A DNA stretch of 64,000 nucleotides from positions 682,001 through 746,000 of the forward strand of contig NZ_JARUBL010000001.1 in assembly GCF_029626155.1 (NCBI RefSeq). Direction: 5' to 3'. Within the stretch, counting starts at the first letter, position 1. Every line of letters starts with the position of its first letter. Below the pieces are notes generated by a model. It ran no database searches and was not told the origin of the DNA. It saw nothing but the letters and a program-made list of their open reading frames with translations. Shown piece after piece: positions 36,016 to 45,452 of the stretch. The translations under genes and the position numbers were made by a program. This DNA comes from Solwaraspora sp. WMMD1047. Lineage in GTDB: Bacteria; Actinomycetota; Actinomycetes; Mycobacteriales; Micromonosporaceae.

Positions 36016-36464
36016 CGGCGCCGGCCGACGGCAAGAGTCCGATCGAGGTCCTGCTGGTCGAGGACGACCCGGGCGACGTCCTGATGACCAAGGAGGCGTT
36101 CGAGGAGCACAAGCTCCGCAACCGCCTCACCGTCGTCTCCGACGGCGCCCAGGCGCTGGCCTACCTGCGCCGCGAGGGCGAGTACGCCGACGCCGAGGTC
36201 CCCGACCTGATCCTGCTCGACCTGAACCTGCCGAAGCGGGACGGCCGGCAGGTGCTCGCCGAGATCAAGAACGACGAGCAGCTCTGCCGCATCCCGGTGG
36301 TGGTGCTCACCACCTCGCAGGCCGACGAGGACATCCTGCGCAGCTACCAACTGCACGCCAACGCGTACGTCGCCAAGCCCGTCGACTTCGAGCGGTTCAT
36401 CGCGGTGGTGCGCCAGATCGACGAGTTCTTCGTCAGCGTGGTGAAACTCCCGCCGCGCGGTTGA
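36012..36464 (+). CDS. Rcp1-like single-domain response regulator
   Basis: A 150-residue stand-alone receiver. [19 protein letters not shown] is the Rcp1-family signature, with the phospho-acceptor Asp near residue 70 in [11 protein letters not shown] and the conserved Lys in [11 protein letters not shown]. There is no output domain, so it acts by protein contact or as a phosphate shuttle. ATGA overlap with the kinase gene. It probably competes with, or relays to, the receiver-phosphatase encoded two genes upstream. Confidence 0.92.
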
Positions 36465-36466
36465 TC

Positions 36467-37330
36467 ATGATTGACGAGGTCGGGGCACTGATGCGGGAGG
36501 CGGCGGCCCGCGCCATCCTCCCCGCCTACCGACGGCTGGGCGCCGACGACGTGACCGAGAAGGCGCCCGGTGAGGTGGTGACGGTCGCCGACCGGCAGGC
36601 CGAGCGGATCCTCACCGACGGGCTGACCCGGCTGCTGCCCGACTCGCAGGTGGTCGGCGAGGAGGGGGTGGCCGACGACCCCGCCACCCTGGCCCGGCTC
36701 GACCTGCCCGGACCGGTCTGGCTCGTCGACCCGCTGGACGGCACCGCCAACTTCGCCTCCGGTCGGGAGCCGTTCGCGGTGATGGTGGCGCTGCGCCGGG
36801 ACGGGGTCACCGAGGCGAGCTGGATTCTCGACCCGATGGCCGACCGGCTGACCGTGGCCCGAGCCGGCGTGGGGGCGTACGCCGATGGGGTCGAGCTGCG
36901 GGCGCCGGCCGGCGCGCCGCCGGTGGCGGCGCTGCGCGGCGTGCTGCCGACCCGGTTCCTGCCGCCGCCGGTCCGGGCCGCCGTGCAGGCCCGTGCCGCG
37001 CGCCTCGGCGAGGTGCTCGCCGGCCACCACTGCGCCGGCCGGGAGTACCCCGACATCGTCGCCGGGATCCAGCACTTCGCGCTCTTCTGGCGCACCCTGC
37101 CCTGGGACCACGCACCCGGCGCGCTGCTGGTGGGCGAGACCGGCGGGGTGGCCCGCCGGCTCGACGGCAGCCCGTACCAGCCGGCTGACGGGCGGGCCGG
37201 GCTGCTGGTCGCGGCCAATGAGGAGATCTGGCACACCGTACGCGAAACGCTTTTCTCCGGAGTGGACCCGACGGCTCCGCCCGACGGCGTGGTCGGGGGC
37301 GACGGGCCGGCCCCCGATTCGGTAGGCTGA
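36467..37330 (+). CDS. Inositol monophosphatase family protein
   Basis: A 287-residue Mg-dependent phosphatase. The FIG/IMPase signature WLVDPLDGTANFASGREPF (WxVDPLDGTxNF) is at about residues 84-102, and the second motif WDHAPGALLVGETGGV is near residue 215. EEGVAD provides metal ligands. It would hydrolyse inositol phosphate or a related sugar phosphate. I start at ATG 36467; TTG 36461 overlaps the regulator stop and is possible. Placed at the end of the signalling operon, with no other inositol genes nearby; the link to the kinase system is unclear. Confidence 0.88.
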   Translation: MIDEVGALMREAAARAILPAYRRLGADDVTEKAPGEVVTVADRQAERILTDGLTRLLPDSQVVGEEGVADDPATLARLDLPGPVWLVDPLDGTANFASGREPFAVMVALRRDGVTEASWILDPMADRLTVARAGVGAYADGVELRAPAGAPPVAALRGVLPTRFLPPPVRAAVQARAARLGEVLAGHHCAGREYPDIVAGIQHFALFWRTLPWDHAPGALLVGETGGVARRLDGSPYQPADGRAGLLVAANEEIWHTVRETLFSGVDPTAPPDGVVGGDGPAPDSVG

Positions 37331-37472
37331 CCGGCGGTCCACGCCAGGGTGGCGTCCGAAGGGCGCCGGCGCGGGCTGCTGCCGAGAATGCGGTTGTCGC
37401 CGGAACGGGTACGGCGCGGGGGATCACGACGTTCGGCGTGGGGTCGGCGGCCGACAGAGGAGACGGCTTTAC

Positions 37473-38498
37473 GTGCGCAAGACGGGCTTCACCCGACAGC
37501 GGGCCCTGACGCTGGTCGTCGCGCTGGTCGCCGCGTTGGCGGCACCCGCGGCCGTACCGGTCAGCCCCGTCGCCGCCGCGCCGAGTTCCCCCGGCGACGA
37601 GGGCGGCAAGAGCCTGCGTGAGGTGTTCGAGGCGGCCTCGAAGGGCCACATCGAGGCCACGAACAAACTGGAGAAATCCAAGAAGCGCCAGTCCGACCTG
37701 GGGTTGCAGCTGGAACTCATCGAGGCCCGGGTGCAGAGCCTCAGCGCCGAGCTGGGCACGGTGGCCGCCGAGTCGTACCGGCTCGGCCGGCTCACCCCGA
37801 TGTCGATGCTGCTCAACAGCGCCTCCCCGGACGCGTTCCTGGAGCGGGCCGCCGGGCTGGACGTGCTCGCCCAGCGGGACGGCCGCAAGCTCCGGGAGCT
37901 GATCGAGACGCGGGACCAGGCCGACCGGGCCAAGGCCGCCATCGACAATGAGGTCAAGGAGCAGAAGAAGCAGCTCGCCGTCATCGCGAAGAAGAAGCAG
38001 GACGCCGAGCGGGCGCTGGCCACCGTCGGCGGCTCGCCGAGTGGTGGGTTCATCAACGCCAACTCGCCGCTGGCCAAGCCGGCGCCGCGCAACTCCGACG
38101 GTTCCTGGCCGAACGAGTCCTGCACCATCGACGACCCGACCACCGGCGGCTGCATCACCCCGCGGACGCTGCACGCGTACAACCAGGCCAGGGCGGCCGG
38201 TTTCAAGCGGCACACCTCCTGTCACCGCAGCGGCGGCGGCGGTGAGCATCCGAAGGGGCAGGCCTGCGACTTCTCCTCCGGGGCGGAGGGCTTCAAGAAC
38301 TCCCACGCCACCGGCGGCGACCGCACCTACGGCAACAACCTGGCCTCGTTCTACATCAAGAACGCCAACCGACTCGGTGTGCTGTACGTGATCTGGTACC
38401 GGCAGATCTGGATGCCCGGCACCGGCTGGCGGTCATACAGCGGCGGCAGCAGTCCGGCCGGGGCGCACACGAACCACGTTCATCTCTCCATGATCTAG
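37473..38498 (+). CDS. Secreted coiled-coil protein with C-terminal cell-wall-hydrolase-like domain
   Basis: A 341-residue exported protein. GTG 37473 has GAGGAGA upstream. Signal peptide at about 1-35 (RALTLVVALVAALAAPAAV), then coiled coil at about 45-190 (EATNKLEKSKKRQSDL to KEQKKQLAVIAKKKQDAERAL), as in NlpC/P60-associated and RipA-type proteins. The C-terminal domain (about 225-341) has CTIDDPTTGGC, TSCHRSGGGGEHPKGQACDF and THTNHVHLSM-like His, a pattern seen in peptidase/ARB_07466-like cell-wall proteins. The catalytic class is not certain. It probably acts on peptidoglycan outside the membrane. Confidence 0.75.
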   Translation: MRKTGFTRQRALTLVVALVAALAAPAAVPVSPVAAAPSSPGDEGGKSLREVFEAASKGHIEATNKLEKSKKRQSDLGLQLELIEARVQSLSAELGTVAAESYRLGRLTPMSMLLNSASPDAFLERAAGLDVLAQRDGRKLRELIETRDQADRAKAAIDNEVKEQKKQLAVIAKKKQDAERALATVGGSPSGGFINANSPLAKPAPRNSDGSWPNESCTIDDPTTGGCITPRTLHAYNQARAAGFKRHTSCHRSGGGGEHPKGQACDFSSGAEGFKNSHATGGDRTYGNNLASFYIKNANRLGVLYVIWYRQIWMPGTGWRSYSGGSSPAGAHTNHVHLSMI

Positions 38499-38521
38499 GC
38501 AGGTCCGGTCCGCCGGTTGCG

Positions 38522-38527
38522 TACCAT
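38522..38527 (+). promoter_or_regulatory. -10 box of a leaderless transcript
   Basis: TACCAT lies 7 bases before ATG 38535, and there is no SD, so the mRNA probably starts at the AUG. Confidence 0.45.
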
Positions 38528-38534
38528 TGCGGCG

Positions 38535-40106
38535 ATGGAATCTCCCGCACCCGACGTGACCGGCGGCCCACCGCCGACCGAGCCGACCGACGAGGCCGTC
38601 GTGGTGCCGCACGCACTGCCGAACGGGCTCGCCGCCGCGCTGGTCTTCCTGGCCAGCGGCGCGGTGTTGGTACTGGAGACCGCCTCGCTGCGGCTCGTCG
38701 GCCCGTACGTCGGGGTGACCCTGCAGGTGACCAGCTCGGTGATCGGGGTGGCGCTGGCCGCGATCGCCTACGGTGCGTGGTTCGGCGGCTGGATCGCCGA
38801 TCGACGTGACCCGCGTACCCTGCTGGCCCCGGCGCTGGTGCTGGCCGGTGTCACCACCGCCATCACGCTGCCGATCGTCCGGTACGCCGGTGAGGTGCTG
38901 CGCGGCGGGGCCGCCGCCGGCATCGTGCTGCTCACCGCGCTGGCGATCTTCCTGCCGGCCGCGCTGCTCGCCGCGGTCACCCCGCTGGTGGTGAAGCTGC
39001 AGCTCGCCGACCTGCGACGGACCGGGCAGGTGGTCGGCAAACTCTCCAGCATCGGCACCCTGGGCGCCATCACCGCCACCTTCGGCACCGGCTTCGTGCT
39101 GGTCGCCACCCTGCCCAGCAGCGTGATCATCGCCGGACTGGCGGTGCTGCTGGGCGGCACCGGGATCGCCCTCGGGGTCTACCTGCGCCGCCGCGACCAC
39201 ACGGCGGTGCCGGGCCGGCCGAAGGTGAAGGCCGCGGTCGCCGTGCTGGCGCTGGCCGGGGCCGCCCTCACCGTGGTCGCCCCGAACCCGTGCGACGTGG
39301 AGACCGAGTACCACTGCGCGTCGATCGTGACCGATCCCGACAACTCGACCGGTCGGACGCTGGTGCTCAACTCGGCCCGGCACTCCTACGTGGACCTCGC
39401 CGACCCGACCCACCTGGAGTTCGAGTACACCCAGTGGATCGGCGCGGTGGCCGACGTGATGGCACCGGCCGGCGAGCGGCTGGACGCCGTACACCTCGGT
39501 GGCGGCGGCTTCACCATGCCGCGCTACCTCACCGCGACCCGGCCCGGCACCGACAACCTGGTGTACGAGATCGACGGCCAACTTGTCGACCTGGGTCGCC
39601 GGGAGCTGGACGTCCGGCCCGGCCCGGACCTGCGACCGCAGATCGGCGACGCCCGGATGCTCATCGGCCGGTTGCCCGACGACCGGGCCGACCTGGTGGT
39701 CGGCGACGCGTTCGGCCACCTGGTGGTGCCCTGGCACCTGGCCACCCGTGAGATGGCCGCCGAGGTGCACCGGATCGTCCGGCCCACCGGCGTCTACGCC
39801 CAGAACGTGATCGACTATCCGCCGCTGCGGTTCATCCGCGCGGAGCTCGCCACGGTTGCCGCCGAGTTCGCCCACGTCGCGCTGATCGCGCCGCCCGACG
39901 GTCTGGCCGGCGAGCGGGGGGCGAACTTCGTGATCGTCGCCTCCGCGGCGCCGCTGCCGCTGGCCGCCCTGCGCGACCGGCTGGCCACCTCGGTCGACGC
40001 GCCGGTCACGCTGCTGTCCGGCACCGAGCTGGCCGAGTTCGTCGACGACGCCCTCGTGCTCACCGACGAGTACGCCCCGGTCGACCAGCTCCTCGCCACC
40101 GGCTGA
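38535..40106 (+). CDS. Membrane protein fused to a spermidine-synthase-like domain
   Basis: A 523-residue protein. The N-terminal half (about residues 25-245) has seven membrane helices (ALVFLASGAVLVLETASL, VGVALAAIAYGAWFGGWIAD). The C-terminal half (about 255-523) is a Rossmann methyltransferase-like fold of the spermidine synthase superfamily: VHLGGGGFTMPRYL, YEIDGQLVDLG and DLVVGDAFGHLVVPWHL. The putrescine-binding residues are not obvious, so polyamine synthesis is uncertain. Such fused proteins are common in actinobacteria. ATG 38535 is behind a -10 at 38522, so the mRNA is probably leaderless. Confidence 0.8.
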   Translation: MESPAPDVTGGPPPTEPTDEAVVVPHALPNGLAAALVFLASGAVLVLETASLRLVGPYVGVTLQVTSSVIGVALAAIAYGAWFGGWIADRRDPRTLLAPALVLAGVTTAITLPIVRYAGEVLRGGAAAGIVLLTALAIFLPAALLAAVTPLVVKLQLADLRRTGQVVGKLSSIGTLGAITATFGTGFVLVATLPSSVIIAGLAVLLGGTGIALGVYLRRRDHTAVPGRPKVKAAVAVLALAGAALTVVAPNPCDVETEYHCASIVTDPDNSTGRTLVLNSARHSYVDLADPTHLEFEYTQWIGAVADVMAPAGERLDAVHLGGGGFTMPRYLTATRPGTDNLVYEIDGQLVDLGRRELDVRPGPDLRPQIGDARMLIGRLPDDRADLVVGDAFGHLVVPWHLATREMAAEVHRIVRPTGVYAQNVIDYPPLRFIRAELATVAAEFAHVALIAPPDGLAGERGANFVIVASAAPLPLAALRDRLATSVDAPVTLLSGTELAEFVDDALVLTDEYAPVDQLLATG

Positions 40107-40179
40107 CCGGGGTTTCGTCTGCTGACCGATTTCGCCATTTCGGGTGTAGCCCGACCCGGGTTGGGCAAGTAACCGGGCC

Positions 40180-41988
40180 ATGGGTGGGGAGGCGACGGCC
40201 GGGCGGGCGCTGCCCGGGTCGGTGGACTCGGACGGTCCGCTCGGCGGCCGGTACCGGTTGATCGAACAGCTCGGTGCCGGTGGCATGTCGGTGGTCTGGC
40301 GCGGCTACGACGAGGTGCTCGGCCGGCAGGTGGCGGTGAAGGTCCTCGCGCCCCGGCTGGCCGGCGACCGGGTGTTCCGGCACCGGATCCGAATCGAGGC
40401 CCAGGCCGCCGCCCGGCTCTGCCACCCCAACATCACGAACGTGTACGACTACGGCGAGGCGTCGCTGGCCGGCAGCCCGGTGCCGTACGTGGTGATGGAG
40501 CTGGTCGACGGCGAATCCCTGGCGGCCCGACTGGCCCGGTCCGGGCGGTTGCCCTGGCGGCGGGCCGTGACGGTCGGTGCCGAGGTGGCCGCCGCGCTCG
40601 CCACCGCCCACGCGCGAGGGATCGTGCACCGGGACGTCCACCCGGGCAACGTGATGCTCACCGCGAACGGGGCGAAGGTCGTCGATTTCGGGATCTCGGC
40701 CCTGGTCGGGCAGCGCGAGGTAGGGCCGGACGGACAGCTGCTCGGCACCCCCGCCTATCTCGCGCCGGAGCGGCTCGACGGCGGCTCGGTCGCCGCGCCG
40801 GCCGACGTCTACGCGCTCGGCCTGCTGCTCTACCGCGCTCTGACCGGGCGGTATCCGTGGGCGGCGAAGACCACGACCGAGTTTCTCCGGGCCCACATGT
40901 TCACCGAGCCGGATGCGCTGCCGTCGATTCCCGGGTTGCCGGCCGAGGTGGTCGAGCTATGCGCCCGGTGCCTGGCCAAGGACCCGGCCCGCCGGCCCTC
41001 CAGCGCCGAGCTCGCCCGTGGCCTGGCCCACGCCGCCGCCCCCGGCCGGACCGGGCGGCCCGCCGTCGACCGGCCCCTCCCGTCCGCCGTCGACCGGCCC
41101 CTCCCGTCCGACGCCGATCACTACGCCGACGCCGGCACCGTGATCCTGCCGTGGTCGGTGGAGACCGACGCATTGTCGCTGTCGGTCCGCTCGACCGGTG
41201 GCGGCAGCCGGGCAGGCAGCCGGCGCAGCGGCGGTCACCCGGGCGGCCCGGCCCCGGCCGGTCGCGCCGGGCGGCTGCGCGCGACGGCCGGGCGGCTGCG
41301 CGCAACCGGGGAGCGGCGGCGCAGGGTCGAGGTGGCGGCGGTCGGCCTCGGGCTGGTCGCGCTCACCGGCGCGGTCTGGGCCGGCGTCAGCGCCGCCCCG
41401 GCGGACGGCACCGACGGGCTCACCGAGGTGACGGCCGGCGTCGGCTCACCGGCCGGCTGCCAGGTCGAGTACGCGCTGCGCCGGGACACCGGCAGCGACT
41501 TCGAGGCCGGGGTGACAGTCACCAACACCGGCCCCGACCCCGTTGCCGACTGGGCGTTGACGTTCGCGCTACCGGGTGACCAGACGGTGGCCCACGCCGC
41601 GGCCGATGCGGCCGGGGTCGGCTGGCGGCAGCAGGGCCGGAAGTTGACCATCGAGCCCGCCGACGGCGGTCCGACCGCGCTGGCCTCCGGTGCTGCGGCC
41701 ACCATCGCGCTGGCCGGGCAGTACCGTACGACGAACGCGCTGCCCACCGAGTTCCGGCTCGGCGGGCTGGCCTGCCAGGCGCGGGTGACCGGCGTACCGG
41801 GAATGGCCGCCGCCACGCCCGACGGCGCGGTGGCGGTGACGCGCTCGTCGGCGAAGGCGTCGGGCGCCGGCGCCCCGGCCGTCCGGCCGGAACGGGCCGG
41901 TCCGGCCGCACCGAAGGCGAAGGGTGAGGCCAAGCCGCCCAAGCCCGGCAAGCCACCGAAGCCCGGCAAGCCCGCCAAACACCGCTGA
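40180..41988 (+). CDS. Transmembrane Ser/Thr protein kinase with extracellular CBM2-like domain
   Basis: A 602-residue protein. The cytosolic PknB-type kinase spans about residues 23-285: G-loop LGAGGMSVVW, Lys54 in VAVKVL, catalytic loop HRDVHPGN at 150-157, DFG at 169-171, and APE in YLAPERL. The catalytic loop has His154 in place of the usual Lys (HRDxKPxN). A juxtamembrane Gly/Arg-rich region with a VDRPLPS repeat follows, then one helix (about 386-408). The extracellular domain (about 427-535) looks like a cellulose-binding CBM2 (TVTNTGPDPVADWALTFALPG). A Lys/Pro-rich tail ends it. An imperfect palindrome lies at 40149-40166. Confidence 0.85.
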   Translation: MGGEATAGRALPGSVDSDGPLGGRYRLIEQLGAGGMSVVWRGYDEVLGRQVAVKVLAPRLAGDRVFRHRIRIEAQAAARLCHPNITNVYDYGEASLAGSPVPYVVMELVDGESLAARLARSGRLPWRRAVTVGAEVAAALATAHARGIVHRDVHPGNVMLTANGAKVVDFGISALVGQREVGPDGQLLGTPAYLAPERLDGGSVAAPADVYALGLLLYRALTGRYPWAAKTTTEFLRAHMFTEPDALPSIPGLPAEVVELCARCLAKDPARRPSSAELARGLAHAAAPGRTGRPAVDRPLPSAVDRPLPSDADHYADAGTVILPWSVETDALSLSVRSTGGGSRAGSRRSGGHPGGPAPAGRAGRLRATAGRLRATGERRRRVEVAAVGLGLVALTGAVWAGVSAAPADGTDGLTEVTAGVGSPAGCQVEYALRRDTGSDFEAGVTVTNTGPDPVADWALTFALPGDQTVAHAAADAAGVGWRQQGRKLTIEPADGGPTALASGAAATIALAGQYRTTNALPTEFRLGGLACQARVTGVPGMAAATPDGAVAVTRSSAKASGAGAPAVRPERAGPAAPKAKGEAKPPKPGKPPKPGKPAKHR

Positions 41989-42000
41989 TGGGCGGGGCCG

Positions 42001-42753
42001 TCAGGTTTCGGTGGCGAACCGCTGCACCTGGTCGGTGGCACCGGCCACGATCAGGATGGCGTCGCCGGTCAGCACGGTCTCCGGGTCGGGGCGCAGGAAC
42101 TCGCCCGTCGGGCTCTTGATCCCGACCACCGTCACGTCGTACCGGTTCCTCATGGCGAACTGCCCGATGGTCTGGCCGGTCAGCTCGGCCGGCAGGCAGG
42201 TCTTCGCGATCGCGAACCCCTCGTCGAGTTCGATGAAGTCGAGCATCTTCGTGGTGATCAGGTGCGCCACCCGGTCACCCATCGCCGCCTCGGGATAGAT
42301 GACGTGATCGGCGCCGACCGAGGCCAGGATCTTCCCGTGCTTGACGCTTATCGCCTTCGCCCAGATCTCCTGCACCCCCACCTCGGTCAGGGTGAGTACG
42401 GTCAGCACGCTCGCCTCCAGGTCGGTGCCGATGCCGACCACGGCCCGGCCGAACTCGGCCAGCCCGAGTTGCTGCAGTGACTCGTTGTCGGTCGAGTCGG
42501 TCTGCACCACGTGGGTCAGCCGGTCGGCCCAGAACTGGACGGTGTGCGGGTCCTGGTCGATGCCGAGCACCTCGTGGCCGAGCCGCAGCAGCGACTCGGC
42601 CACCTGCCCCCCGAACCGGCCGAGCCCGATCACGGCGACGTTCTCGCCCGCGGTGGGGGCCCGGGACACCGGGCCGGGCTGCCGGGTGTTGCCGTCGAGT
42701 TGGGCCTGCGCCCGATTGCCGCTCGGCTCGCGTCTTCGTCGCTGGTCAGCCAA
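42001..42753 (-). CDS. ktrA: Potassium uptake regulatory subunit (KtrA/TrkA, RCK)
   Basis: A 250-residue cytosolic RCK protein that gates KtrB. NAD/ATP-binding motif VAVIGLGRFGGQVAES at about residues 38-53, the acidic end of strand 2 (IDQD), then a TrkA-C domain (about 170-250, SPTGEFLRPDPETVLTGD). A roughly 35-residue charged N-terminal extension (RRRREPSGNRAQAQL) precedes the fold. It starts at TTG 42753, inside the end of ktrB (8-base overlap), with GAGAGG upstream. Co-translated with the channel subunit. Confidence 0.9.
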   Translation of the reverse strand: MADQRRRREPSGNRAQAQLDGNTRQPGPVSRAPTAGENVAVIGLGRFGGQVAESLLRLGHEVLGIDQDPHTVQFWADRLTHVVQTDSTDNESLQQLGLAEFGRAVVGIGTDLEASVLTVLTLTEVGVQEIWAKAISVKHGKILASVGADHVIYPEAAMGDRVAHLITTKMLDFIELDEGFAIAKTCLPAELTGQTIGQFAMRNRYDVTVVGIKSPTGEFLRPDPETVLTGDAILIVAGATDQVQRFATET

Positions 42754-44080
42754 CGATGGGCCTCTCTTCCGGGTAGCGGTACCGACGGCGCCGGGTGTTC
42801 AGCGCGATGCCGGAGGCGACCGTGATGATGCCGACCCGGCCGACGAACATCAGCACGACCAGCACCAGCTGCGCCGACTCCGGCAGCGTCGACGTCGGCA
42901 GGCTGGTCAGCCCCGTGGTGGCGAAGGCCGAGGTGGCCTCGAACAGAACCCGGTAGAAGATCACGTCGTCCGTCAGGGCGACCAGGGCTAGCGCTCCGGT
43001 GCCGATCACCGCGGTGGCGAGCAGCGCCACCGTGGTCGCCTGGCGCTGGGTGCTCTCCGCGATCCGCCGCTCACGTACCACCACATCGGGCTCGCCGCGG
43101 ACCTCCGCCCAGATCACGAAGGCCAGGATCAGGAAGGTGGTGACCTTGATGCCGCCGGCGGTGCTGGCACTGCCGCCGCCGATGTACATCAGCGCGGTCA
43201 TGATGGTGAGCGTCTCGCTGTTCATCGCGGCGATGTCGACACTGTTCAGTCCGCCGGACCGACTCATCACGTCCTGGAAGACCGCCGCCAGCAGCTTCTC
43301 CTGGGTGCCCAGCGCGCCGAGCGTGTGCGGGTTGGTCCACTCGAAGAGCAGGATGAACAGCGAGCCGAAGACCAGCAGCCCGAGCGAGCCCCAGACGGTG
43401 AGCCGGGTATGCGTCGACCAGCGCAACGGCTGGCGGAACCGGTGCTGCAGCTCGAACAGAACCGGGAATCCCAGGCTGCCGGCGAAGACCCCGAGGATCA
43501 GCGGTACGCAGATCCACCAGTCCCCGACGAACTCGGTCATGCTGGTGCGGTAGAGCGCGAAGCCGGCGTTGTTGAACGCCTGGATGGCGTGGAAGATCGC
43601 GTACCAGATCGCCCGGCCGACCGGATAGTCGTACGCCGCCCAGTAGCGGGCCGCCAGGAAGACGGCGATCACCACCTCGCAGCCCAGCATGGTCACCGCG
43701 ATGCGGATCAGCAGTCGGCGTGGGTTGGCGATCCCGACCGCGCTGCTCTCGGCCTGGGCGATGAGCCGGCCGCGGATCCCGAGCCGCTGCGAGACCAACA
43801 GGCTGAGCAGCGTCGCCATCGCCATGATGCCGTAGCCGCCGAGCTGGGTGAGCAGCGTGATCAGGACCAGCCCGGTGGTGGACCAGTAGCTCGGGGTGTC
43901 GACCACGGTCAGGCCGGTCACGCAGACCGCCGAGGTGGCGGTGAAGAGCGCCACCACCACCGGGGCCGAGTCCGGGTCCTGCCGGGAGACCGGCAGGAGC
44001 AGCAGCACCGTGCCGACCGCGATGGCGCCCAGGAACGCCAGCGGGATGGCCCGCTCGGGCTGGCGCAGTCGCAGTCGCAT
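42746..44080 (-). CDS. ktrB: Potassium uptake channel subunit (KtrB/TrkH)
   Basis: A 444-residue integral membrane protein with four MPM repeats. It contains [34 protein letters not shown] (first pore loop, SAVCVTGL), [15 protein letters not shown] (second, FNNAGF), [18 protein letters not shown] (third) and [13 protein letters not shown] (fourth). These pore Gly motifs are the Trk/Ktr selectivity filter. ATG 44080 has GGGG upstream. It forms an operon with ktrA; the divergent gene is the GDPD. Confidence 0.92.
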   Translation of the reverse strand: MRLRLRQPERAIPLAFLGAIAVGTVLLLLPVSRQDPDSAPVVVALFTATSAVCVTGLTVVDTPSYWSTTGLVLITLLTQLGGYGIMAMATLLSLLVSQRLGIRGRLIAQAESSAVGIANPRRLLIRIAVTMLGCEVVIAVFLAARYWAAYDYPVGRAIWYAIFHAIQAFNNAGFALYRTSMTEFVGDWWICVPLILGVFAGSLGFPVLFELQHRFRQPLRWSTHTRLTVWGSLGLLVFGSLFILLFEWTNPHTLGALGTQEKLLAAVFQDVMSRSGGLNSVDIAAMNSETLTIMTALMYIGGGSASTAGGIKVTTFLILAFVIWAEVRGEPDVVVRERRIAESTQRQATTVALLATAVIGTGALALVALTDDVIFYRVLFEATSAFATTGLTSLPTSTLPESAQLVLVVLMFVGRVGIITVASGIALNTRRRRYRYPEERPIVG

Positions 44081-44275
44081 TGCCCCATTTTCTGGCTGTT
44101 GCCCGATGTCGCGTGGTCATTCGCCACTACCGAGACATTCACCGGACGGACAGCCGCCGCCCCACCGCCCGTCGCCGACCCCCGGTTGGCTCGGACCGAT
44201 CCCGACCGCTGCGGTCGATCTTGGCGAACAGATCCCGACCGACAGGTCCGCACCAACAGAAGGAGACGACCGGAG

Positions 44276-45400
44276 ATGACGCTGCGACGTACCCTCTCCA
44301 CCCTCGGCCTGGCCGGCGTGCTGCTGGCGACGGTCGCGTCGGCCCCCACCACCCCCGCCTCCGCCCGGGGCGAGGCGGCCCGGGACCGTCCGCGCGCCAC
44401 CGATCGGCCGATCGTGATCGCGCACCGGGGCGCCAGCGGCTACCGCCCGGAGCACACCCTGGAGGCGTACCGGTTGGCGATCCGGATGGGGGCCGACTTC
44501 ATCGAGCCCGACCTGGTCGCCACCCGGGACGGGGTGCTGGTCGCCCGGCACGAGAACGAGATCTCCGGCACCACCGACGTGGCCGACCGCCCGGAGTTCG
44601 TCGACCGCCGGTCCACCCGCAGCATCGACGGGGTCTCGGTGACCGGCTGGTTCACCGAGGACTTCACCCTGGCCGAACTGAAGACGCTGCGGGCCAAGGA
44701 GCGGCTGCCGCAGGTCCGGCCGACGAACACCGCGTTCGACGGCCAGTTCCAGGTGCCCACCCTGCAGGAGGTGATCGAGCTGGCCCGGGCCGAGAGCCGG
44801 CGGCTGGGCCGCACCATCGGCATCTACCCGGAGACCAAGCACCCCACCTACTTCCGGTCGATCGGCCTGCCGCTGGAGGAGCCGCTGGTGGCGGTGCTGC
44901 GGCGCAACGGGCTGACCAGCCGCCGGGACGCGGTGATCATCCAGTCGTTCGAGACCGCGAACCTGCGCCGGCTCAGCCGGCTGACCGACGTCCGGCTGGT
45001 GCAGTTGCTCGACGCCGCCGGCCGCCCGTACGACTTCACCGTTGCCGGGGACCCGCGCAGCTATGCCGACCTGGCCCGGCCCGCCGGCCTGAAGTGGATC
45101 AGCACCTACGCGGACGGGATCGGGACGAACAAGAACCTGCTGGTGCCCCGGGACGCGGCCGGGAATCTGCGCGCCCCGTCGACCGTGGTCCGGGACGCCC
45201 ACCGGGCCGGGCTGATCGTGCACGCCTGGACGTTCCGGGCGGAGAACCAGTTCCTGCCGGCCGACTTCCGGATCGGTACCGATCCCAACGCCCGGGGCGC
45301 CATCCAGGCCGAATATGAACTCTTCTACGGTCTCGGCCTGGATGGCGTCTTCAGCGACCACCCGGACACCGCCGTCGCCGCCCGACTCGGCCTGGGCTGA
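44276..45400 (+). CDS. Secreted glycerophosphodiester phosphodiesterase
   Basis: A 374-residue exported enzyme releasing glycerol 3-phosphate from glycerophosphodiesters. Signal peptide at 1-31 ([20 protein letters not shown]). GDPD core: [18 protein letters not shown] (HRG, Glu), [14 protein letters not shown] (metal Glu/Asp), [12 protein letters not shown] (catalytic His). C-terminal motifs [11 protein letters not shown]-like HAWTFRAEN and [10 protein letters not shown]. It resembles GlpQ-type long GDPDs. ATG 44276 has AAGGAGA upstream. A 195-base divergent region separates it from ktrB. I looked for PhoB-type repeats there and found nothing convincing. Confidence 0.92.
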   Translation: MTLRRTLSTLGLAGVLLATVASAPTTPASARGEAARDRPRATDRPIVIAHRGASGYRPEHTLEAYRLAIRMGADFIEPDLVATRDGVLVARHENEISGTTDVADRPEFVDRRSTRSIDGVSVTGWFTEDFTLAELKTLRAKERLPQVRPTNTAFDGQFQVPTLQEVIELARAESRRLGRTIGIYPETKHPTYFRSIGLPLEEPLVAVLRRNGLTSRRDAVIIQSFETANLRRLSRLTDVRLVQLLDAAGRPYDFTVAGDPRSYADLARPAGLKWISTYADGIGTNKNLLVPRDAAGNLRAPSTVVRDAHRAGLIVHAWTFRAENQFLPADFRIGTDPNARGAIQAEYELFYGLGLDGVFSDHPDTAVAARLGLG

Positions 45401-45452
45401 CCCCGGCGGTCCGCGCCCGGTGGCGGTCAGCGTCCGCTGGTAGAAAGGCCGG

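Noticed and set aside
37331-37472. Possible c-di-AMP (ydaO) riboswitch before the cell-wall-type protein
   Set aside because: The expected conserved blocks (for example CCGAACCCGUCAGCUAACC-like) are absent; only an SD and ordinary sequence are seen.
40149-40166. GCCCGACCCGGGTTGGGC as a terminator of the spermidine-synthase-like gene
   Set aside because: Imperfect with no loop; more likely a chance palindrome or an operator of the kinase gene, too weak to list as a feature.
44081-44275. PHO boxes before the GDPD gene
   Set aside because: CATTCGCC and CATTCACC occur but are 17 bases apart, not the 11-bp direct-repeat spacing expected.
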